6,785 nt of DNA from positions 1 to 6,785 of the forward strand of contig NZ_JAIOSW010000386.1 in the NCBI RefSeq assembly GCF_021107415.1. Direction: 5' to 3'. This DNA is from Desulfobacula sp. (GTDB taxonomy: Bacteria > Desulfobacterota > Desulfobacteria > Desulfobacterales > Desulfobacteraceae). The notes beneath the pieces were generated by a model that was not told where the DNA came from, ran no database searches, and saw only the letters and a list, made by a program, of their open reading frames with translations. A program made the translations under genes and the position numbers. This document shows positions 1-5,275 of this stretch, in pieces; within the stretch, counting starts at the first letter, position 1; each line of letters begins with the position of its first letter.

Positions 1-2
1 AC

Positions 3-167
3 GCATATGGTATTGATACCGTACGGAATCCACTTTGGTCAGCTTACTGGCATGTTGACCGACACGATAAGGTGGTCAAAGATTTTTTACGTCTTGGCTT
101 TAAGACCGGTGATACCATCGGCATAGATATTGACGCTGAAGACCGGCCCATCATTTCCCGGCATTAA
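3..167 (+). CDS. C-terminal end of an unrecognised protein (5' partial)
   Basis: An open frame enters from the left edge and gives 54 residues before a TAA stop at 165-167. The visible part begins AYGIDTVRNPLW and ends DAEDRPIISRH. It is soluble in character, with alternating charged and hydrophobic residues, and has no membrane segment, cysteine or recognisable motif. I do not recognise the family and assign no function. It is on the same strand as the hyf-like genes but is separated from them by 103 nt containing a promoter-like sequence, so it is probably a separate transcription unit. Its protein-like composition and the clean stop favour a real gene end; the other two forward frames read less plausibly. 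Confidence 0.6.
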   Translation, partial: AYGIDTVRNPLWSAYWHVDRHDKVVKDFLRLGFKTGDTIGIDIDAEDRPIISRH

Positions 168-187
168 TACCCAGCAAGAATATTCTC

Positions 188-216
188 TTGACAAAAAACA
201 AGTTCTACTTTAGTAA
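188..216 (+). promoter_or_regulatory. Putative sigma-70-type promoter of the hyf-like operon
   Basis: A perfect -35 hexamer, TTGACA, lies at 188-193. A 17-nt spacer separates it from TAGTAA at 211-216, which matches only three of six positions of TATAAT. Transcription would begin near 223, leaving a leader of about 48 nt before hyfB. The -35 box overlaps the right arm of a short inverted repeat (CAAGA at 175-179, TCTTG at 186-190). No sigma-54 element with GG-N10-GC spacing is visible, although the E. coli hyf and hyc operons are sigma-54/FhlA dependent. The weak -10 box suggests a modest promoter or one helped by an activator. Confidence 0.45.
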
Positions 217-218
217 AA

Positions 219-233
219 ACAGACTTTATCTGT
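219..233. promoter_or_regulatory. Inverted repeat at the predicted transcription start
   Basis: ACAGA (219-223) and TCTGT (229-233) form a perfect 5-bp inverted repeat around CTTTA. It sits immediately downstream of the putative -10 box and covers the predicted start point, a position suited to an operator. It is followed by an A-run, not a T-run, so it is not an intrinsic terminator on the + strand. The arms are short and could arise by chance in AT-rich DNA. Confidence 0.2.
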
Positions 234-261
234 AAAAAAAATATAGAAATAAACAAAGAAT

Positions 262-267
262 GGGGAG
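262..267 (+). promoter_or_regulatory. Ribosome binding site of hyfB (close spacing)
   Basis: GGGGAG lies only 3 nt before the ATG at 271, closer than the usual 5-9 nt. The ATG at 260-262 is in a different frame, and the next in-frame Met is residue 28, inside the first membrane segments. The start at 271 therefore stands despite the short spacing. Confidence 0.5.
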
Positions 268-270
268 TTT

Positions 271-2229
271 ATGAGTCAATTTTTTACATCAATACTGATA
301 ATATTATTTGGAGGTTTTTTATCTCTTGTTTTAGCACGGCAATTTAAATTAATGAAAATTATTGCAGTTTTTTTGCTAAGTGCCGTTGGTCTTTGGGGGT
401 TAATCGATGCTGTGACAAAACTTGTGCAGACAGGCAGTGAGACAGCATCCTTTAAATATCTGAACATTTTTTCACTTTCATTTCAAATTGATGGACTGTC
501 TGCATTTTTCCTTGTGGCCATTTTTACTGTTTGTCTCCTTGCTGCTATTTACAGTTTCCATTATATGGACCATTCTGAAAAAAGAGTGAGGATTGCTGTT
601 CACTATTTTTTCTTCAGTATCCTGATTGTCTCCATGGCATTGGTTGTAACCGCAGCAAATATCATTACATTCATGCTTTCCTGGGAAATCATGTCTCTAT
701 CCTCCTTTTTTCTTGTCATTTACGATTACGAATCTTCTGAAAATCGAAGGGCAGGTTACCTGTATTTTATTTTTTCCCATGTAGGAGCCATGTTCATATT
801 TGCAGCATTTGGAATTATTTACGGTTATACCGGCAGCTTTGGATTTGGCGCTGTGGATTCCATCCCCCAAACTGCAAAAATTGTGATATTCATCTTTTCT
901 TTTATTGGTTTTGGTTCAAAAGCAGGTGTATTTCCTTTTCATGTCTGGTTACCCCATGCCCATCCCGCTGCCCCCAGCCATATTTCCGCCGTTATGTCCG
1001 GCGTAATGATTAAAACCGGTATTTACGGCATTGTTAAAATGTATACATTACTGAATTTTCACACGCCTCTTTTCGGGACTATTGTCCTTGTTGCAGGAGT
1101 GGTTTCAGGTATCCTTGGGATTGTTTATGCACTGGGGCAACAGGACCTCAAACGATTACTGGCCTATTCCAGTGTCGAAAATATTGGCATTATTTTAATC
1201 GGATTAGGCATTGGAATGATCGGCGTTTCATCCGGGAATCCTTTGATGGCGGTTCTTGGCTTTACAGGAGCATTTCTTCACGTTCTCAATCATTCTATTT
1301 TCAAGTCACTCCTCTTCATGGGGGCTGGAATGGTTCTTCATAAAACCGGAACCCGTTCCATTGATGCTCTGGGTGGATTGCTAAAAAATATGAAAATTAC
1401 CGGAGGCGCCTTTATCATTGGCTCCCTGGCCATTTGTGGACTTCCGCCCTGTAACGGATTTGTAGGGGAATTTTTTATATATATCGGTGGATTTAAAGGC
1501 GTAGCTCTTGATACATCCGCCTTTGTCATGAGTTGTTTTGCTATTATCAGCCTTGCCGTTATAGGTGGGTTGGCATTGGCCTGCTTTACAAAGGTAATCG
1601 GTATTGCCTTTCAAGGTGAACCCAGAACCAAAGCAGCGGTTAACGTAAATGAAAAAGGCCCGACCATGCTTTTATCCATGTTGATTCTTGCCGGTGCCTG
1701 TGTTTTGACAGGGCTATTTCCAAATCTTATTATTCACATGCCCCTTAGAGCCGTATCCGCTTTAGGACTGGAATATGGCCATATTTCTCTTGCGCCATTT
1801 GAGCAGATGACAGGGAATATTACGCTTGCTGCAACTATTTTTCTTATCTCTTTATTGTTTGTTATCGTAACTCGGTGGCTTTTGTATAGAGGGAAAACCA
1901 TCACAAAATCCGGAACATGGGGATGTGGTTTTACACAGCCAACAGTTAAAATGCAGTATACCGGGTCTTCATATGCATCTTTCATACTTGATTTTTTCAG
2001 ACCTGCTGCACCATTAGAAGAAGATCATCCGGCAATTAAAGGTCGCTTTCCTTTAAAGACGTATTACACAAGTCATGTAAGTGATATTGCAGAACTTCAC
2101 ATGAGAGGAGTCATCGTTAATCCGGTGCTGTTTTTATTTGATAAATTAAGATGGATTCAGCACGGTGATATTCATCTTTATATCGGTTATATTTTACTGG
2201 CTATAATATTGTTATTATTTTTTATATAA
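271..2229 (+). CDS. hyfB: HyfB-like antiporter-type membrane subunit of a hydrogenase-4-related complex
   Basis: A 652-residue polytopic membrane protein of the NuoL/M/N and Mrp-antiporter family, thought to carry protons or Na+ across the membrane when the peripheral arm transfers electrons. Its length is close to that of E. coli HyfB. It has a full set of channel residues: TM5 Glu139 in the SWE motif, TM7 Lys217 in GSKAGVFPFHVWLP (residues 215-228), TM8 Lys248, Lys294 in DLKRLLAYSS, His341 and Lys345 in HSIFKSLLF, and Glu400 in GFVGEFF. The HAHPAAPSHISAVMSG stretch (229-244) is the classic antiporter signature. The C-terminal extension with TWGCGFTQPTVKMQYT (549-564) is the HyfB/HycC-type tail and separates it from NuoM and NuoN. 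A last hydrophobic helix (about 636-652) ends the protein. It is the first gene of the operon, 22 nt before hyfC; no hyfA-like gene precedes it. Confidence 0.93.
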   Translation: MSQFFTSILIILFGGFLSLVLARQFKLMKIIAVFLLSAVGLWGLIDAVTKLVQTGSETASFKYLNIFSLSFQIDGLSAFFLVAIFTVCLLAAIYSFHYMDHSEKRVRIAVHYFFFSILIVSMALVVTAANIITFMLSWEIMSLSSFFLVIYDYESSENRRAGYLYFIFSHVGAMFIFAAFGIIYGYTGSFGFGAVDSIPQTAKIVIFIFSFIGFGSKAGVFPFHVWLPHAHPAAPSHISAVMSGVMIKTGIYGIVKMYTLLNFHTPLFGTIVLVAGVVSGILGIVYALGQQDLKRLLAYSSVENIGIILIGLGIGMIGVSSGNPLMAVLGFTGAFLHVLNHSIFKSLLFMGAGMVLHKTGTRSIDALGGLLKNMKITGGAFIIGSLAICGLPPCNGFVGEFFIYIGGFKGVALDTSAFVMSCFAIISLAVIGGLALACFTKVIGIAFQGEPRTKAAVNVNEKGPTMLLSMLILAGACVLTGLFPNLIIHMPLRAVSALGLEYGHISLAPFEQMTGNITLAATIFLISLLFVIVTRWLLYRGKTITKSGTWGCGFTQPTVKMQYTGSSYASFILDFFRPAAPLEEDHPAIKGRFPLKTYYTSHVSDIAELHMRGVIVNPVLFLFDKLRWIQHGDIHLYIGYILLAIILLLFFI

Positions 2230-2251
2230 AACAAACAAATGGGAAGACTTT

Positions 2252-3169
2252 ATGATTGAATCCATTATTCTCTGGCTTCTTGCAATTTTAACAGCGCCTT
2301 TTTTTTCAGCCATTATGTTTAAAGTAAAGGCTTTTTTCGGAGGAAGAAAAGGCTCACCCCTGCTGATCAATTATTACACTCTGATCAAGCTTTTTAAAAA
2401 GGGATCTGTTTATAGTACCAGTACCACCGCTGTTTTTAAACTTGGGCCCATCATTTCATTTGCATCTGCCATCACCGTGCTCATGTTTTTGCCCATTGCA
2501 GGACACAAGCCGATTTTTTCCTTTAACGGAGATATTATCTTGGTTTTATATTTAATGGGACTTGGCCGTTTCTTTACGATTGCAGCAGCCATGGATACAG
2601 CCTCTCCCTTTGAAGGCATGGGAGCTGCAAGAGAAGCCTATTTCCCGATTATCTGTGAAGCTGCCATGTTTATGATTTTAATTTTTTTCTATCGGTTGAC
2701 CGGAGATTTGCAGCTGTCAGATTATTTTGCAGGGGACAATACCCTTGTGCTGTGGAATTCAGGCGGTGCCCCTTTACTGTTTATAGTGATTTCCCTTTTT
2801 ATTATTCTGTTGACGGAAAATTCAAGGGTTCCTGTTGATGATCCTGCCACACATCTGGAACTGACTATGATTCATGAAGTCATGGTTTTAGATCACAGCG
2901 GACCTGATTTTGGACTCATTGAACTGGGGTCATTCTGTAAGCTCTTTTTCTATTCAACGATTGTTTCAAGGCTGATTTTACCGTTTGATTTCGGATTTCC
3001 CGCCATTGGATATTTTATTTTTATTATAGGGCTTATCATCGTATATGTGGCTGTGGGTGTTACGGAATCCGTCATCGCCCGTTACAGAATGGATAAGGTG
3101 CCGCAATTTGTTCTGACATCATTTGCCCTGGCCTTTTTTGCAACCATTATCACTTTGGAGTTTATCTAA
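2252..3169 (+). CDS. hyfC: HyfC-like (NuoH/HycD family) membrane anchor subunit
   Basis: A 305-residue membrane protein of the NuoH/HycD/HyfC family, which joins the peripheral redox arm to the ion-translocating arm. Family landmarks are visible in order: the first helix; the cytoplasmic loop GRKGSPLLINYYTLIKLFKK (31-50), equivalent to the NuoH loop that contacts the peripheral arm; the acidic loop MDTASPFEGMGAARE (114-128); and the signature ENSRVPVDDPATHLELTMIH (189-208) followed by EVMVLDHSGPDFGLIELGS (209-227). These resemble HyfC and HycD more than complex I NuoH, which lacks the PVDDPATHLELTM form. About eight helices are expected. The start at 2252 has GGGAAG at 2241-2246, 5 nt upstream. 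The stop overlaps the hyfE start by one base (TAATG), suggesting translational coupling. Confidence 0.93.
   Translation: MIESIILWLLAILTAPFFSAIMFKVKAFFGGRKGSPLLINYYTLIKLFKKGSVYSTSTTAVFKLGPIISFASAITVLMFLPIAGHKPIFSFNGDIILVLYLMGLGRFFTIAAAMDTASPFEGMGAAREAYFPIICEAAMFMILIFFYRLTGDLQLSDYFAGDNTLVLWNSGGAPLLFIVISLFIILLTENSRVPVDDPATHLELTMIHEVMVLDHSGPDFGLIELGSFCKLFFYSTIVSRLILPFDFGFPAIGYFIFIIGLIIVYVAVGVTESVIARYRMDKVPQFVLTSFALAFFATIITLEFI
3157..3160 (+). promoter_or_regulatory. Ribosome binding site of hyfE, inside the end of hyfC
   Basis: GGAG lies 8 nt before the ATG at 3169, within the last hyfC codons. It supports the overlapping TAATG start and coupled translation. Confidence 0.6.
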
Positions 3170-3813
3170 TGATACTACACCCGGTTGATACCATCTTGTC
3201 ACTTGTACTGCTCTCTGTTTTATTTTCCTTTGGGTCCAGCCGGCTCCCGGGGCTAATAAAGGTACTTGCGTTTCAAGGCATAGTCGTGTCTATGGTTCCA
3301 TTTTTTATTGGTCACGATATGAATGCCGGTGGAATTGTCTTTACCTTTGTAACATTATTAATCAGGGGCATTATTATTCCAATGAGCATTTTTATCGCCA
3401 TAAAAAAGGTGGCCATAAAAAGAGAGGTAGAACCCATTATCGGGTATCACGCTTCCATACTATGCGGCCTTGGATTAATCGTTGCCGCAACATACATCAG
3501 CCGGCAGTTGAATATTGTGTCCATCAGTGACTATAAGCTCTTATTTCCTACAGCCATAGCGCTTCTGGTTTCAGGAATGTTTCTCTTAATGGCAAGAAGA
3601 AATGCCATTGCCATGGTATTGGGTTACATCATGATGGAAAATGGTATTTATCTTGTGGGAACAACAATTTCTATTCGTGCCCGTCATATTGTTGAATTCG
3701 GGATTTTGCTGGATGTGCTTGCCGGCGTTATGATAATGGCCATCATACTTCAAAACATCAAACGAACGTTTGATGATGTTGATACTGCTCATTTAAGAAC
3801 ATTAAAGGAATAG
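3169..3813 (+). CDS. hyfE: HyfE-like (NuoK-related) small membrane subunit
   Basis: A 214-residue membrane protein matching HyfE in length and layout. An N-terminal set of helices (about residues 5-80) is followed by a charged loop KKVAIKREVE (79-88) and a NuoK-like C-terminal part. The recognisable stretch is LGYIMMENGIYL (151-162), with Glu157 in the membrane, followed by EFGILLDVLAGVMIMAIILQ (176-195), with Glu176 and Asp182. These acidic residues are candidates for the proton pathway at the junction between HyfC and the antiporter-like subunits, by analogy with NuoK. The short cytoplasmic tail FDDVDTAHLRTLKE (201-214) is typical of HyfE. The gene overlaps hyfC by 1 nt and lies 10 nt before hyfF. 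A perfect 9-bp inverted repeat lies near its 3' end. Confidence 0.9.
   Translation: MILHPVDTILSLVLLSVLFSFGSSRLPGLIKVLAFQGIVVSMVPFFIGHDMNAGGIVFTFVTLLIRGIIIPMSIFIAIKKVAIKREVEPIIGYHASILCGLGLIVAATYISRQLNIVSISDYKLLFPTAIALLVSGMFLLMARRNAIAMVLGYIMMENGIYLVGTTISIRARHIVEFGILLDVLAGVMIMAIILQNIKRTFDDVDTAHLRTLKE
3756..3775. repeat. Perfect 9-bp inverted repeat near the 3' end of hyfE
   Basis: CATCAAACG (3756-3764) and CGTTTGATG (3767-3775) are exact reverse complements separated by AA. In RNA this gives an 8-bp stem with a GAAC loop. An alternative outer pairing, AACATCA (3754-3760) with TGATGTT (3774-3780), is also possible. No T-run follows, so it is not a terminator. It lies about 50 nt before the hyfF start and is wholly coding. 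Confidence 0.5.
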
Positions 3814-3823
3814 GTATTATTTC

Positions 3824-5275
3824 ATGGTAGAAATCGTTTTTCTGACGCCTTTTATAACCGGCATTATTGCTTTTTTTCTTCCAAAAGCGATCAGCCGTCA
3901 ACTTTTAGTAGCAACTGGAGCAATTCATCTTTTTCTTTCACTCCTTCTTTGGAAAAATAGACCGGCAGCAATTTTTGAAAGCTATTTTTCCGTGACATCC
4001 GAAGGGTTGTTATCGCTTTTGGTAATTTCATTATTATTTTTTTTGATTTCCATATATACTATTGCCTATCTTAAAGAAAGTGAGATACAGAAAGAAAATA
4101 TTTTTACAGGATCCATGATCCTGTTTTTATCCACCATGACCATGGTAACACTTTCCGATCATATCATGGTAATGTGGATCGCTATTGAAGCCACAACCCT
4201 TGCCAGTGCACCGCTGATCTATACCCACAGATCTGCGGCATCCCTTGAAGCTACCTGGAAATATGTCCTCATATGTTCGGTTGGTATTGCCATGGCGCTT
4301 CTGGGATCAGTCTTTATTACCCTGGCCATGGACATTGGTAACGTTGATGCACCGCTTTCTTTTTCAGCGCTGACAATGGTCGCAGGAGAGCTTGATCCCA
4401 TGTGGCTTAAAGCCGGGTTTGTATTCATACTTGTGGGATATGGGACAAAAATGGGCCTTGCCCCCATGCACACGTGGCTTCCGGATGCCCATAGCGAAGC
4501 GCCAAGTCCTGCCTCGGCACTACTATCCGGCGTGCTGTTGAACTGTGCTTATCTGGGTATTTTTAAGACTAATAAAATTATGCATGCAGCAGGGCTGAAT
4601 GATTTTTCCGGTACGATTCTTATTGTTTTTGGTTTGATGTCCATTCTGGCAGCAGCCACTTTTATTCTTAAACAAAACGAATATAAAAGAATGCTCGCTT
4701 ATTCAAGTATAGAGAATATGGGAATCATAGCCTTTGGAACAGGAATTGGTGGTATCGGTGTATATGGCGCCATGATATGCATGATTCACCACAGCCTGAT
4801 CAAATCTTCTCTGTTTTTGTCATCCGGAAATATTTTGCTGGGGTATGGGAATAGATTTATTGAAAATACCGGGGATATGGTAAAGTGCCTGCCCAAAACA
4901 TTTATAGCTTTTTTTGCCGGATTTGCCGGTATTTCAGGGTTCCCTCCTTTTGGAATTTTTATTGGAGAAATGTTTATTATTGTGGGTGCATTTAAAACGG
5001 GTCACTATGTGGCAGCCGGTATCTTTATTGCAACCCTTTGTGTTATTTTTGCCGGATTTGCCAACCAGGTAATGAAAATTTCCTTTAGTGACTTTAAAAA
5101 AAGTGATTTCAATAAAGGCGATTCAAATAAAACACTTGGTTTCAAAGAAAGGGCCAGTATGGTCTGGCCACAATATATATTGCTCTTAACATCCCTGGTA
5201 TTATGCTTTTACATGCCGGATACATTATATCAAACCATAATTGATGCAGTGACTGCCCTGGGCGGAGGACTTTAA
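3824..5275 (+). CDS. hyfF: HyfF-like second antiporter-type membrane subunit
   Basis: A 483-residue polytopic membrane protein of the NuoL/M/N antiporter-like family, the second ion channel of the complex. Conserved positions are Glu122 (TM5, IAIEATTLASAPLIY), Lys209 (TM7, YGTKMGLAPMHTWLPDAHSE), Lys288 in YKRMLAYSSIENMG, His323 and Lys327 in HHSLIKSSLF, and Glu382 in GIFIGEMF. At the TM8 position where HyfB has Lys248, this protein has Asn240 in SGVLLNCAYLGIF. From memory, Asn is usual in HyfF, and it helps distinguish HyfF from HyfB and HyfD. A hydrophilic loop at 421-442 contains a threefold five-residue repeat. The start at 3824 has AGG at 3812-3814 overlapping the hyfE stop, with AAGG further upstream. 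The stop overlaps the hyfG start (TAATG). Confidence 0.91.
   Translation: MVEIVFLTPFITGIIAFFLPKAISRQLLVATGAIHLFLSLLLWKNRPAAIFESYFSVTSEGLLSLLVISLLFFLISIYTIAYLKESEIQKENIFTGSMILFLSTMTMVTLSDHIMVMWIAIEATTLASAPLIYTHRSAASLEATWKYVLICSVGIAMALLGSVFITLAMDIGNVDAPLSFSALTMVAGELDPMWLKAGFVFILVGYGTKMGLAPMHTWLPDAHSEAPSPASALLSGVLLNCAYLGIFKTNKIMHAAGLNDFSGTILIVFGLMSILAAATFILKQNEYKRMLAYSSIENMGIIAFGTGIGGIGVYGAMICMIHHSLIKSSLFLSSGNILLGYGNRFIENTGDMVKCLPKTFIAFFAGFAGISGFPPFGIFIGEMFIIVGAFKTGHYVAAGIFIATLCVIFAGFANQVMKISFSDFKKSDFNKGDSNKTLGFKERASMVWPQYILLLTSLVLCFYMPDTLYQTIIDAVTALGGGL
4106..4128 (+). terminator. Terminator-like hairpin with U-tract inside hyfF
   Basis: ACAGGATC (4106-4113) and GATCCTGT (4117-4124) form a perfect 8-bp stem with a 3-nt CAT loop. 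Ts continue through 4128, so the U-tract is TTTTT if the last paired base is counted. This is the layout of a weak intrinsic terminator on the + strand. It spans hyfF codons 95-102 and would normally be covered by ribosomes, so any effect would appear only when translation lags. Stem GC content is only half, so termination strength is doubtful. Confidence 0.25.
4911..5062 (+). repeat. 17-nt direct repeat pair within hyfF
   Basis: TTTTTGCCGGATTTGCC occurs at 4911-4927 and again at 5046-5062. The copies are 135 nt (45 codons) apart and in the same frame, encoding FFAGFAG (363-369) and IFAGFAN (408-414). Both copies lie in hydrophobic membrane segments. Confidence 0.6.
5087..5131 (+). repeat. 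Three imperfect 15-bp tandem repeats within hyfF
   Basis: Units at 5087-5101, 5102-5116 and 5117-5131 encode SDFKK, SDFNK and GDSNK (residues 422-436). The frame is preserved. The repeats lie in a hydrophilic loop between C-terminal helices, and the pattern looks like in-frame expansion of one pentapeptide codon block. Confidence 0.6.
5264..5268 (+). promoter_or_regulatory. Strong ribosome binding site of hyfG, inside the end of hyfF
   Basis: GGAGG lies 6 nt before the ATG at 5275 and is the best Shine-Dalgarno match in the window. It fixes the hyfG start at the TAATG overlap and suggests strong translation of this soluble subunit. Confidence 0.7.

Noticed and set aside
7..126. Alternative forward frame starting at ATG 7-9 and ending at TAG 124-126
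   Set aside because: It is short (39 codons), has no ribosome binding site in view, and overlaps the more protein-like frame that ends at 167.
219..240. Intrinsic terminator of the upstream gene
   Set aside because: The ACAGA/TCTGT hairpin is followed by an A-run, not a T-run on the + strand, and the stem has only 5 bp.
242..247. Alternative -10 box TATAGA closer to hyfB
   Set aside because: The sequence 17 nt upstream (ACAGAC at 219-224) is a poor -35, and the leader would be too short to leave room around the ribosome binding site.
271..5275. Mrp-type multisubunit cation/proton antiporter
   Set aside because: The antiporter-like subunits resemble MrpA and MrpD, but the NuoH-like HyfC and the NuoCD-like HyfG belong to redox complexes and are absent from Mrp operons.
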